The position numbers were made by a program, and so were the translations under genes. The notes under the pieces were generated by a model. The model did not search any database and was not told where the DNA came from. It saw nothing but the letters and a program-made list of their open reading frames with translations. Below are positions 38,880-51,179 of a stretch of DNA of 64,000 nucleotides, piece by piece (position 1 is the stretch's first letter; the number at the start of each line of letters is the position of its first letter). Origin of the DNA: Phoronis australis (Eukaryota > Phoronida > Phoronidae); contig NMRA01000400.1 in assembly GCA_002633005.1 (NCBI GenBank), positions 62,001-126,000 on the forward strand, written 5' to 3'.

Positions 38880-39440
38880 GTTTTAATTTCATCCTGTATA
38901 TTTTAAACAGGCGGAGGCTAAATCCGCTAACCAAATAAGAGGTTTTCACCTTGTCAAAATACAATTTACAATCAAAATTGACACTTAAAACGTGCTCAAG
39001 ATGATTTTAATGAAGAATGTCAACCCTACTTTTTTGTCACCGTTAACTTTTTCACCGCAGGCAAAATAACCACAAAGTATTTCAATTGATGTCACAAGAG
39101 TTAGGGCCATAACAAGGCATAAAAAAGACAAGACTGAGTGAAGTGTTCAACCTGATGGCCGACACTTGCAAACCAATAACACATCGTAAAGATATCCGGA
39201 GGAATTTGCATCTCTTCGAGTTGTTCATAAACGAGCGTAATTTCAAGTTACTTTTTCAAAATGGCACCTGGCGATGGACGCTTGACTGAAACTCGACACA
39301 TTTTCATGGATGTGTTCAAATTATGTTGACTAAATCATAGTATGTGTAATTTATAACTTATTTCACAAAAATGGAATCGTTTCATTCGATGTTATTCCCT
39401 GCATTTTGAAATGAGAAGCTTTATATGGCCATGGGGATAT
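38880..39440. repeat. Diverged copy of the interior of the 46-kb DNA transposon
   Basis: Shared ordered blocks with about 46310-46910 include ATTTTAAAC, AAATCCG, ATAACCACAAAGTA, GACACTTGCAAA, TCAAAATGGC, TTTTCATGGAT and CTGCATTTTGAA. Terminal inverted repeats were not found here, so it is a relic. Confidence 0.75.
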
Positions 39441-39482
39441 ACCATTGGTACACGGTACACAGCTACACAGCCTACCCTAATT

Positions 39483-39571
39483 CACAGGCGTCCTCAGCTT
39501 CTGATCGCCGACAATATACTTTATAATACTAATAGTGTATTGTGGATGATCAGAAGCTGAGAACGCCTGTG
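39483..39571. mobile_element. 89-bp foldback MITE, tandem copy 1
   Basis: Inverted arms CACAGGCGTCCTCAGCTTCT and its complement (one mismatch) surround an AT-rich centre. Directly followed by a second copy after one base. Confidence 0.9.
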
Positions 39572-39572
39572 G

Positions 39573-39665
39573 CACAGGCGTCCTCAGCTTCTAATCGTCC
39601 CCAATACACTACAGTAGTATTATATGTAGTGTATTGGGGACGATCAGAAGCTGAGGACGCCTGTG
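39573..39665. mobile_element. 93-bp foldback MITE, tandem copy 2
   Basis: The arms are almost completely complementary from CACAGGCGTCCTCAGC inward through ATCGTCCCCAATACACTAC. It is better preserved than the neighbouring copy. Confidence 0.93.
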
Positions 39666-40444
39666 GCCTGTGGCGCCCCAATTACGAATTAGCCTTACAA
39701 AATATGATGTCAAACATGGACCAATATTACTTAACATGTGCAGCAATGTCTCAGTGTAAAACAATGTTTTCACATGCACTGTCATTCAAAACTGTCTTCT
39801 ATAGGACATCGAGTGGCAGCACGTTCTAACTACACTAACGTAAAGTAAAATATCTAACCACTGAAGAAACTCCGGTTTCGTCAGCTGGGAGCCGCCATAT
39901 TGTTTTCATATTGAGGCTGTTGTGGCATTCAAATAACTGTTCTGATTGGCCGGTCACATATTTCTCGGAGACTCAGAGCCAATCAAATTACATTATACAG
40001 GGAATTAATGTTTATCTGCACCGGAGAAATTTAAAGGGACAAAGGTGTTTTTAAGGTACTTCAAAGTAATAGGAATATTTTTCGTAATTCAGTTGATCGA
40101 TCGAGAATTTACTTCTTAAATATGTTAACGAGAATCTATCTGACTTAAATCGCTCCTGTTTGCTTGACAGTCTGCCTTGCTTAAGTCAAATTGCTGACTG
40201 CATTTTTCCCTTCGCCCAATGTGGCAATGACTAGCAAAGCTACATTGACATTCCCCCATACTGGCTGCAGAGGTCAGGTGAACGCAATGAACTGAGCTGC
40301 CGTGCGCTATTGGTTTGCTGCACAGGCGTCTGAATTTTTCATTGATAATCTGGTAATTCTTTATAAATATGTAAGGTATGTCACATTTGTCCTAAATTCG
40401 TGAGAGTCCCAACTCCAGCCATATGTTAATTGTCTAGTTGTGAT

Positions 40445-40487
40445 CACAGACGTCCTCAACATCTGATCGTCCCCAATACACTATATA
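40445..40487. mobile_element. Half copy of the same foldback MITE
   Basis: CACAGACGTCCTCAACATCT then GATCGTCCCCAATACACTA matches the left arm of 39573-39665. No right arm follows. It lies about 400 bp upstream of the TDG start. Confidence 0.8.
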
Positions 40488-40887
40488 GAACTACAAGGTA
40501 TGACACTCCGGACTAGAAATTCCACGGGTGCTTCACTTCAGCCGTCCATAGTAAACATAAAACTCAATAAATTTACACAAAACTGAGGTTCAACAAACAA
40601 TGAAGAATTGTTCTTTCTCCCAATACCATTAACGGTGCCCTGCTCCACCGAGTTTGCAAGAAATTCGCGGTCAAAGCACAAAAATCTTCCCAAAAAGCCC
40701 ATCTGGAGCAACTCCTTGGTCCCACATGCAGGGTACGGAATTATCTGTTGAGTTACGGATGTACGGCAATTGCCGATTCACGGCATCGATAACTCTGCAA
40801 CTGTACCCATGCTTGTCGGTCTTTTCAGTTTCCCGGGTGCATATTGGTGTGACAACTTTGAGGATTGTATTGGAAGACTTCACAGCA

Positions 40888-43800
40888 ATGGAAGCCAATG
40901 GTCTCAACTTGTAAGTACTCGCACTATATATATAACAGTAAGAAACATTCTACACTGTTCATCTCTCTCGCAGAGCATGTGTCTTTGGAGTCACCCAATA
41001 TCTGATTCTGGGATGCAAGACGGGCGGAATTGATAGCTTTTTGCGATTTCTTTCAGTCACAGACTTTGGAGAAGTTGGATATTTTTGTGTGTGTATAATT
41101 GACAACATGATAGTTGGAAATACCCCACTGCAATATATCCACTCAAGAATTCTAATGCTGGCCAACAACTACACTGTCACCACCTGGTATCTAGACATAT
41201 TTCATAGTGTTCTCCTCAGAAAGTTCAACATGTTTGGATGTCTGTGTCTATACTAAGGGGCATTTTTAGTTTTATGTTTTTAGTTTTGGAATGAATTATT
41301 GTTCTGGTGCCAAAAGTGTAAAATTTCCTAATTTGGTTAAGGAAAGAAATAATTGCATAGGTTTTCAAACTTTACTCAAGCAAGCCAAATGTGTCATGTT
41401 GAAATTAAGACTCGTTACTGCGATAAGTCAAAACAGTTGTCTACAACATTGTTTGATAATGTCACTGCTGTATTATCAGTTAGGAGAATAGCTGTCACAA
41501 AATCTCTGGTCACACAGGAGAAGGGCACTTTGTCTTGAAAGACTTTCAAAATTTTATTCACCATTTTAGTAACCTAAATTTTCTAATTTGTATATGTATG
41601 TATTAGTAAAACAACAATTGTGGATCAACTGAAATTTTCGGATATAATCACATCCTTTGTCAGGAGAAACAAAAATAAAGTAAAAATCTAACTCAGTACA
41701 TGAAAACTAGGCATTTTAAAGCGAAATCCTTATAGCGTAATGTTTTTTTTTATACAAACAAAGGTGTTCCTGATTTTCATGTTCTTTTTATCAATTCATT
41801 TTCTTAATTTATTTCAGCCCAGTGAAACAAGAGCAAGCAGCTTGCAATATCGGTTTTCCTCAGCCTCAGGTGCAAAACGATGTCGTGCCATCTTTTACCG
41901 TCAACCCTCCTTGGACCCAAAATGCAGCATATCAAGATGGTGGAGCTCTGATGCATGACCCCCTGGGTGGTGGTGCCCCTTTCCACCAGGTGTCCATGGG
42001 CAACAGTGGTGGGAAAAAACCCAGGAAGCGACCTGTCAAGGAAGAAATGAAGACAGAGTTCGAACCTGGGTATGTTGGTGATGGTGGAAAATGTATATCA
42101 TGTTTAATAGCTGAAGCTAGTGCTCATGAGAGCATTTTGAGAACCAGTTTGATGTCCATTGCTCAGTGAAGATGACTGGTTCTGGAAATGCAGAATCCCT
42201 ATAATTCACTCTTTCCCTCATCAGTAATTCAGGTAATGAAACTTAAAAGGATACAGACCCTGCTTTCATATATTTAATAGAATGGTGAACAATGACTTTA
42301 ATGTCCAATCATCTTGAACATAATGCTCTGTAACCCTGCTTAACCCTCAAAAGTTTGGGTCAAATGTGAAAGGTTGTTGAACAGGCAAGCGTGACCTACA
42401 CTTGAGGTGAATTACCGTGCAGAAAGACCACCCATCAAGAACCATAATATTCATTCTGTGACGCAGTCATTAAGTGTGTTAGTTGAATACTGTTTTTATT
42501 ACTAAACTGAGACACCAACTATGCATTAGCAGGGGAAAGAACAAGGATTGGTTGAAATCACCAAAACATGGTGTTGTATCCCTTAAGTAACTTTAGTAAT
42601 AATTTTCGTGTGTAGACAGTCTCTAAAATCTGGGAGACCGAAATTCAAGCAGAAGTAGATTTTTTAATCAATTCTGAAAATTGGGACGTAGGTGATTTTG
42701 GCTGTCATCAAAGTTTTCAATTATCAGACATTGTATTTTGTATCAACAGAGTCTGAAAATAGACTTAGCAGGTGATAAATTTATTTAAAATGGCAACGTT
42801 TTCATGCATCCACATACCACTCGGAGGTGGTGGCGTGTTAGAACTATTTACATTGTCACTTTCTGCCATGTAAGTAGACCAAGAGATTTTAATAATAGTT
42901 CTCATAGTTTGTAACATCAAGATGAATGATCGTTTGTTGTTGATTGTAACTCATGCATTTGGGACGAACAATATTGCTAGCTTAAAAATTTGGTACAATC
43001 CTCGACCTTAACAAACTAAGTGATATTTCACTGTAAAATAGTTCCAAATTTTTACTGCACAGTCAATAACTAGTATTTAAAATAGTATGACCAGTACATT
43101 CAAATGCATATTGTCAACTCAAAGTTTTTTATGGAACTACGTTACAGTTTATCTTTTGTGTGCCTTGTCACAACAAGGTAATTATAAGAATGATTTAAAA
43201 GGTAATAGAGACACTAAGCAGGAACTGATTAAGCATTTCTTTTATACTAGAACCTGATTCAATTCTGGCTAAACCTAGACAAAATCTTGACAGATGTTGC
43301 TTCATGCATTTTGTTGAAATCAATGCAAGTTACCTTGCACTTCACAAATGAAAATTATTGGCTCATACGCAGTTGCATTTCAGTAAACTCTGACACAACT
43401 TTGGCCAAAAAATGCTGCCGAGAAGTTCATTCAAGTTTGCCAATTAAAGATGAACAGAGTTGTGCTAAAGACTGAAGAACCCAAGAATGTTCTCTTGCAT
43501 TACAGTGTGTCGTATCCAAATGGTGTGTTGTCAGGGACCAACATGGCCATCAAGCAAGAGAAGATCACAGATCACGTTAAGGTGAAAAAGAAGCGAGACC
43601 GCTTCAAGGGGATGTCAGAGGAAGAAGTCCTGAAGAGGGTGCTGCCTGATCACTTGACCCATGACCTCGATATTATCATAGTCAGTAAATGTTCTTATTT
43701 GTATTGGCGGCGTATATAACCTCTAAGTGTTTGCGTCATAGAATTTTTTTAAGTCTGTTATTATGGACATCTTACAATAGCCTGCTCTGGCGATTTGTAA

Positions 43801-46800
43801 GAATCTTGTCGGTTACTTTGCATCCTACCACTGTGCAAAGTGTCAATGAGCAAAATGTAGATTTTAAAGGTAGATTTTATCATTTGAAGTGCCAGTATTT
43901 AGGTTCAGGAGAACCAATAGTTCAGTGCATAGCAGGGCATAGTATGGTGATATTCTAATTAAAATTGTCTTTGTAGGAATAACTGTTGAGATTCCTGGAA
44001 CAAAAGAATCAATTTGCCTTGAAGTCTTATGGTGGCAAGTGCTCAGAATTATTCCCAATGTTTGGTTACTGCAGCTTCATAATATTCCAATGCAATAAAA
44101 CTCTCAGGATTTTTGCTGAGAAATTTGACAGAACAGTAGATGTCACTCCATTTGTGTTGCATCAGCAGTGACCCTGGTGTTGGTTTATTGAACTAGTTGG
44201 TGACCCTCAATGTTCAATCTGTGTCCTCATAGTCCCGAGGTACAAACATTCCACCCATTAACACCCATACTGTGTATTTGAGCTTGTCACTTTAATCTTC
44301 CGTAACATTTAGCTGGAGGCTTCAAAAAATTTACATTACACTTTTTTAATCAAGTTTTTTAATCAAACTGTGGCATCTCTCCACAGGTTGGAATCAACCC
44401 TGGCTTGACTGCTGCGTTTGTCGGCCATCACTATGCTGGCCCTGGCAACCATTTCTGTAAGTGGCTTATGTAGAGAACTACAAGGTTTTTATAATCTTTT
44501 GCTAACATCAACTTCCTGAATGTAAATGGATGTAAACCTTTTAAACTGAAGTATGGTGGTTCACTATCTGCATTCGTTAGATGATCTTATTTTGTTTCGT
44601 GCTATATTTAATAATAAGTTTCTTTTTCAAAATCCATCTTATCTGTATGTGCTTGTGTGGTGTGGGACATTATGAAAGTCAGGTGTGTTTGTTTGATATG
44701 TGCAATATTAATGATTATACATGTGACTATGTCTGACAAGAAATCCTACTATCATTGTAGTTGAATTTCTTGCCGCAAAAAGTCACTCAGCTTTTAAATA
44801 AAAATAAAAGTGAAGATGTTAAACATGTATGTGTAAATACAGTTGTGTCTTTTTTCAGGGAAGTGTCTCTTCCTGTCTGGTCTCATCCCAGAACAGATGA
44901 ATGCTTATCAAGACTATAAACTGCTAGAACATGGTATTGGATTCACCAACATCGTGGAGCGGACTACTCGAGGTAGTGCTGACCTCACTAGGTAAGAGTT
45001 AACAATAAACTCATTTTTTCTGACTGGCAGATATCACCGGGTCATCCGCTGTCCTTGTGCACATTGTAATTGGCCAAAAACTCATATTTGGTTCTGGTCT
45101 GCTTCCTCATTCATTTTGAAACCTGTGCCTCAGCGCTTAAAATATAAAAATAAGCACCCACCTGTATTGTTTTGGAAGTTCTCAATCGTTTTTACTCACA
45201 AGTCACATATTAAGCATGTACTTTCTGGTTTTTAAATGAATCAACTCGTCAACTTGGCCACAGTCACTCGCTTATTTGTCTTAATCAATTGAATATAACA
45301 TATTTTCAATGAATAGATTGTATTAATTGATTGAAGACATGTCATAATCACTGCAGCCTTTCGGCATCAATAGATCAGAAACAACTAAACGTATTTTTGA
45401 CCTTATCTGAAATCATCGCTCCACGTCATAAGGTCACAAAACTATTTAGTTTTAGAATCTGTGATTATAGTGACTAATCTAATCACCGTTTAAGTCATGT
45501 TAGTTTGATTAATTCCAGTAAGTTTCAGCCTGTGGTAATACCACCATATCTAAAAGAGAAACTCAAAGTAACTACGTCACCTTCTTAGGAAGTCCAGACA
45601 GTTTGTAGCATTTTGTTGAATGTGTTATGTTTTCCCAGGAAAGAGATTAAGGAGGGAGGGGAGATCCTGAAGAAGAAAATTCAAAAGTTCAAACCCAAAA
45701 TTGCAGTTTTCAATGGCAAAGGTAAGATTAGATGGTGGGGCATACTAAGATGCGATTTGAGTTCTTGTCATAACCACACTTGACCTTGGCTAAACAACTG
45801 AAGTCACATTGTTATAAGCACCTTTCAATCATAAAGGGATGCAGTATATGTCTTAAAATTCTTCCAACTCTAACAACTGTTTCCAGAATCAAGATTTTCT
45901 TTGATATGTCCCTTCGTTTGCGAACAGAATTAAGAATTGACCTCCATGGCTTCCAATAAAGTCAAGGTCAAACTTAAATGTACAGGGAGTTGTGGGGAGG
46001 TTGTCTGTCTGCTAGTCATACCAAGAAGATTTTTCTTTGATATGTCCCTTCGTTTGCGAACAGAATAGTCCTTTTGCGAGTTTATAACAATAACGCGAGA
46101 TTACGTGAGACTTAACTGTGACGTCACGGGAAGTGGGGCAAAAGCTTGGCGTTTGGCTCATTTGCCCAATACGTTAGCAGAGTGTATTCTGTTATTTTCT
46201 TCCACTTTTTGGCCGTTTAGTTCGAAAAATGACAAACAAGCATAGCTGCTTTGGCAGATGAAATTCAGATTCGCACTACAATACGTTCTATCGCGTTTTG
46301 TACTAATTTGGTTTCGTGTATTTTAAACGGGCGATAGGCGAAATCCGTTCACTGATTAAGTTTTCACCACGTCAAAAATACATTCTACATCTAAAATTTT
46401 CACCTAAAAAGGCGCTTACTTTCTCCAGTGGTACTCTCTGCTTCTAAACAGATCTTCGATGAAGCATAGCTACGGTAATTTAGGTGACTTTGGCGAAGAA
46501 TTCCAACTCCACATTGTCGTTACTGTTAACTTAAACCGCGCGCGCGATAACCACAAAGTAGTTCAACTGGTCAGGTGAGTATGAGGCAAAGGCTAGCGCG
46601 ATACTGAGTGAACCGCGAGACCTGGCGCGTGACACTTGCAAAATAACATGAGAACATATCAAGTGAATTTGTAAGATTTGTGTTCCTTGGACTTATTGTT
46701 CGTGATTTCACGTAACTTCCTCAAAATGGCGCCCTGTGAGAGAAACTTGAGCGAAACGCGAGGTTTTCATGGATAGATTCAAGTTATTTGTAGACTAAAT

Positions 46801-49139
46801 TGTATCCAGAGTCAGGGTATGTGTTAATTAATTATAACTCCATGTGCGCATATGCATATTTCATTTGATTTTATTTGCTGCATTTTGAAGTGAGTAACTT
46901 TTTATGGGGAGAAACTATCGCCCCTGTGTGCCTGCATTCAGGCCTAGACCGGGTTTCAGCCCGTTCACAGCTTCGCACAACATAACAAGTTCACATTTTC
47001 TTCGTCCATTCACAGTTATTCCACGATCCATCTACCATCTTTTAAGTTGTGTTAACGTTTTAAGCGTAAAATTCACCATAAGAACTCCAGTAAAATTTAG
47101 CATGTGTAGCAAAGACTCGGGGCCAAACAAGAGCAATATGGCGGGTTTTGCCCCTTTTCCGGTGACGTCACATCGACTAACGAGAAACTCGCAAGTGAGC
47201 TATTAAGAATTGACCTCCATGGCTTCCAATAAAGTCAAGGTCAAACTTAAATGTACAGGGAGTTGTGGGGAGGTTGTCTGTCTCCTAGTCATACCAAGAA
47301 GTGGCAGCAAACACTGGGTACCTGTCTAAAGTAAGGTAAACTCAACGTATGAAGTGTCAAGAAAACTTCAAAACAGCTGATAGGAGAATGAACACCTCTG
47401 CTAGGGTGTAATGACAAGAATATTTAATGGTTGGATTTTGACTGCAATGAGCATTATATTTGAAAATTTTGACTTTTATCATTGTCCGACCTATTTGTTG
47501 TCATTATGTAAGCACGACAATCAAAATTTCAGTCTGGGGGATCATAATTTGAGCACAGCGGGCAAAACTTATGCTTGGAAGGTCAAAATTTGAGTTCGAT
47601 AGCCTGTTACGATAGGGCACGCTTGTGGGAACTCAATGTAAATGTGATGACACGCAAGTAAGTTTGTGTTTCATACACTGTACTTGTCTGTATGCCTAAA
47701 GACAGATTTTGTGGGCAGTGCACCAGGCCCTGAATCCCCTCTTGGAGCATCCTAGATCTTCAAGCAGTGTACTTTCTATCTTTAAGTTACTTCTTTCCGT
47801 TGCATTTTCAATTGTTATCGTCTGCTGTATGAAAGTTAAGTTTGTCTGGCTTATCTATATGGTTCCAGGTATTTATGAAGTGTTCTGTGGACACAAGAAG
47901 TTCAGCTTTGGAAAACAGCCAGACCCTTTTCCAGATACAGACACAGTGAGTGTTGATGTTTGACCTATTTGCAAAACCTGTTATAGAATCTTAATTTGTT
48001 TTTGACAATTATTCTACTGTTAGGATCAGTTATTTTATTAAAGTTCGTTAATCGTAGCACAGAGAAAAAGTGTGATCTGAAAGATATTGGGCACGAATCC
48101 CTGAAGTTTTGAGATTGCATTCGTTAAACGGGTGTAATGGGAAAACTTCACTCCCTTTTGGTTTGCTCTGTAGGTGATCTATGTCATGCCCTCATCCAGC
48201 GCCAGGTGCACCCAACTTCCAAGAGCCATAGACAAAGTTCCCTTCTACAATGCACTGAGGAAACTACGCGATCACTTACGTGGGCGTCTGACTCAGCTCG
48301 ATGATTCAGAAATTGTGTTTCCTGACGTCTTCCTCAAGACTGCTGTTAAGGTCAAGCCAGAGGTCAAAGAGGGACCTGCAGACGTGTCTGGTGCCATTAC
48401 TAGTGAGCAAGAATCTCAACCAGTGAAGAAAAAAAGAGGTCGGAAACCTGGGTCAAAGGTTAAAACAGAGGCCACTGGTGGCGATTACAGCGAAAATGGC
48501 AGTTGTGGACGGCATAGGTTCACTCAGGGTCATGACCCATCTGAAATGTTTGGTTCTTTAAACCAAGGTGGGGCATGGCTGCAGCCAGTTCGCGATGTGG
48601 GGGACATGAATCCAAATTCAGCTCAGAATGTCGGCATTCCTTCTAGTCAACATTTAGAATTGTTTCAACCTCAATTTGACATTGCCAATTATTCTCAGGG
48701 TTATGGAGGAGATTTTACCTCCACTCACAACCAACAGGTGTCCTCAAGTGGCAGCATTCAGAATGAAAACGCACAAAACCTGCATTTGAACTACTCTTCT
48801 GCCTCTGCTATGACTCAGCAATATTGGCATGACAGTGTACAGAATGGATTTTACCCCCAGCATGCCTGTGGCCAGTCACAGACAGGTCAACCATGGCAAC
48901 TACCCTTAAGCCAGTCAGAGTCCACATCATTTAGTCAATCGCAGATGGCCTCGAGTTCTCAGCATGCAACAAGTTCTGAGATGAGTCAAAGTCGGCAAGG
49001 GTTTGCCCAATACCTGTCTCAGTTCAAGCATGAGAGTGGTGTTGGGTCTTCGCAATCGTTTGACTTAAGCCAGTCCAGTAGTGGCTATCAATCTGATATA
49101 GGGCAAAATTGTGGGGGCCAACACAATCAATTAACATGA
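40888..49139 (+). CDS. TDG: G/T mismatch-specific thymine DNA glycosylase (TDG), 8 coding exons, long SQ-rich tail
   Basis: Base-excision enzyme removing T or U mispaired with G and, in vertebrates, 5-formyl/5-carboxylcytosine. Exons: 40888-40910, 41818-42069, 43506-43680, 44387-44456, 44859-44991, 45639-45721, 47869-47945, 48174-49139; phases agree, 592 residues (human 410). Seen: catalytic GINPG (Asn154, human Asn140), [32 protein letters not shown] and the insertion loop MPSSSAR (276-282). The MEANGLN start resembles the vertebrate start, but the first exon is only 23 coding bases and is the weakest part. The exon 3 donor is the less usual GTCAGT. C-terminal to the enzyme fold come KKRGRKPG (AT-hook-like, about 357-364) and a Gln/Ser-rich tail with 11 SQ and 2 TQ pairs. 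Six consensus SUMO motifs flank the fold. AATAAA at 49991-49996 is a possible poly(A) signal. Confidence 0.95.
45065..45175. repeat. Short dispersed repeat, copy 1 (TDG intron 5)
   Basis: AATTGGCC, AAAAACTC, GTCTGCTTCCTCATTCATTTT, GAAACCTGTGCCTCA resemble the block at 49200-49310 in order and spacing. Confidence 0.5.
45892..46028. repeat. ~137-bp tandem duplication in TDG intron 6, first copy
   Basis: It runs from AGATTTTCTTTGATATGTCC through GAACAGAATTAAGAATTG to ATACCAAGAAG. The second copy is split: its left part is 46026-46066 and its right part 47202-47301, with a transposon between. Confidence 0.9.
46067..47201. mobile_element. 1.1-kb non-autonomous DNA transposon in TDG intron 6
   Basis: Inverted ends: the left starts AGTCCTTTTGCGAGTTT and contains TGTGACGTCACGGG and GGGGCAAAA. 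The right end, read in reverse, starts AGCTCACTTGCGAGTTT and contains TGTGACGTCACCGG and GGGGCAAAA. The intact first copy of the host tandem repeat gives the empty site and implies a 2-bp AT target duplication. No transposase frame is visible. Confidence 0.85.
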
Positions 49140-49199
49140 CTCTAGTGTTCCTGTAGTGAACCTTAATTAATGGGCGGATAGAGTAATGAATTTTGTTAC

Positions 49200-49310
49200 A
49201 CACCTTTGGCCAAAAAGTAGCGTAATTGGTTTAGGTCTGCTCCCTACTCATTTTGAAACCTGCACCTCAAAGCTGACAGGTGGTGCTCCCTACCTAATTC
49301 AGATGGCGTT
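49200..49310. repeat. Short dispersed repeat, copy 2 (TDG 3' flank)
   Basis: GTCTGCTCCCTACTCATTTT, GAAACCTGCACCTCA and nearby words match the copy at 45065-45175. It begins about 60 bp after the TDG stop, so it may be part of the 3'UTR. Confidence 0.5.
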
Positions 49311-51179
49311 GAGTGGTGGTGAGGGTAAGAAAAAAGAGTGAGGATTTTGTCACATTTTAGCAGGCAAGGTAGGATGCTGTCAAGAATTAGGAATCTGTGC
49401 CATCGATTTTCAAAAACAGTCAAGAACCAGTTATTTTGGCCTTGACTAAAAATTGCATTTCCATTTTGGAGACGATGCAGTGAATTACCTGATGAAGACT
49501 TCTTCTTAACTGTTGGTTCGCGGTATGTGGCTATGGTATTGTAACTATTAAGGGTTCTAATATGTTCCCAATAACCTGAAGAGTTGGTTTTTATGTCCAT
49601 TTTAGTCCTACACATTTTCATGTTGTGGGGTTAAGGTTATGCGTTGCTAAAATCAAACATGGATAAAAGACGCTTGTGAGGAGATACGGAATGGAACTAG
49701 AATATAATAGGTTCGTTTTCCTGTGTAGAACCAGGCAGCCATAAAATACTTGTATCACTCTAGACATTTTATTTACTATACAGAACAAAAAGAGCTTTCA
49801 ATTTTCAAACTGGAATGTATTTGCAACAAAATCAGCAAATACCAAGAATCAAAGAGCATTCTTATGAGCAAATAACAAAATAAACAAAATAACTTCACAA
49901 AAATTTTGTGTTTTCTCCAGCTTTTTACCATACAACATTCAGTTACGTTTGTAAACATTTTGACCATTTCCAGCAATGCAGTGGGCTTCAAATAAAGAAA
50001 TATCAATCTTGGCCATGGTTCGAAATACAAGAATGTTATCAATAGATATCTTACATAGTGACCTGCATGTCTCAGAGATGTGGGGTTTTAGGTACAGACA
50101 TCGGTGTAGAAGCAATAGGTGTGCTAACCTGCAGTAAGGACTGAGGAGTTAATTTTGAGATATGGCTATTATCTGATGTGAAATTTAGACAAGGCCAGTA
50201 GTTTCAGATGCTAGATTTCTGAATGCAAGTGCTGTACTTTGTTTAGAAGCATAGACACATTTTTACTTGCAGGCCGAAACATATCTTTCAAGTTTGTAAC
50301 TAACAAAGCAAAGGATCTGAAATAGTAACACAACTAACGAATGCGAAATAACTTATAAAATTGTATCATCAATGGCATTGCTTCCTTACAAATGTGCCAT
50401 TCTTTTTGCTAAACTGTTCTAAAAACGTGATCACATCGATGGGACATTCATAATGTCAAAAGTCAAATTATTCGTGTTTCTTCTTTGCAAAATACACACG
50501 TTTATTGAATCATCGTTTGATATTTGGCCGACTTATGCAATGGCCAAGGTATACTTTAATTAGTCCGCTGAGACTTTCGTTACTATGATTTGTTCCATGC
50601 CCTTTATGGTTATGTATCCGACGACCTACAGTGTGTGTAACACCAGATATTGTTATAGATTTTTACTCAAATCAATTCTGTTTGATTCGTGGTTATTTCT
50701 AGACACCGCTGCCTCAACAGTGTTTTGACGGAGTTTTTTCTTCAGCTTATAAAAGTTTTATTTCAGTATGGTACATGTACTTTAGTTGGGAATTTTAGAT
50801 CATGTTGTAGTTAAACATAGGATTGTTTTGAAATTAGGGCGTTTTATTTGTGTAGCTTGCAATACAGGTATTTGTTGTCGTTTTTCATAATGATCTTGAA
50901 TGTATTGGTGTCATCATTTACACTACGAGATGCCAAATCTTTTGTTGGCATATTTTTGCTGTTGGATGTTTAGGAAAAAGAATACATAAAGTCTTAACGT
51001 CACTTGTTGTCTCGTGTATTTTCTAATTACGTCGCTATTCACTAGCAAAGTTTAAATCAGTTGTAAAACCTGCCCGTTCTGTTAAAGTAAGTGTAATTTT
51101 TAATTTAGACGACTTGATAAACTGATTTCAACTTGTTACCAAATGAGAAGTGGTTTGGGTCTAGAAAAATGGCGGGTCA

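Larger units (their letters stand above)
37869..40887. other. Intergenic between divergent SMIM4-like and TDG starts
   Basis: No supportable exon. Holds the nested hairpin, the transposon relic and the three foldback copies; the promoters of both genes must lie here, but none can be pinned down. Confidence 0.6.

Noticed and set aside
40654-40887. 86-codon plus frame extending the TDG first exon upstream
   Set aside because: It is in the same frame as the MEANGLN start, but upstream residues show no TDG character; the ATG at 40888 resembles the vertebrate start. A longer N-terminus cannot be fully excluded.
48174-48700. [10 protein letters not shown] in TDG as a true AT-hook domain
   Set aside because: It only resembles the RGRP core; it is mentioned in the gene entry but not claimed as a separate feature.
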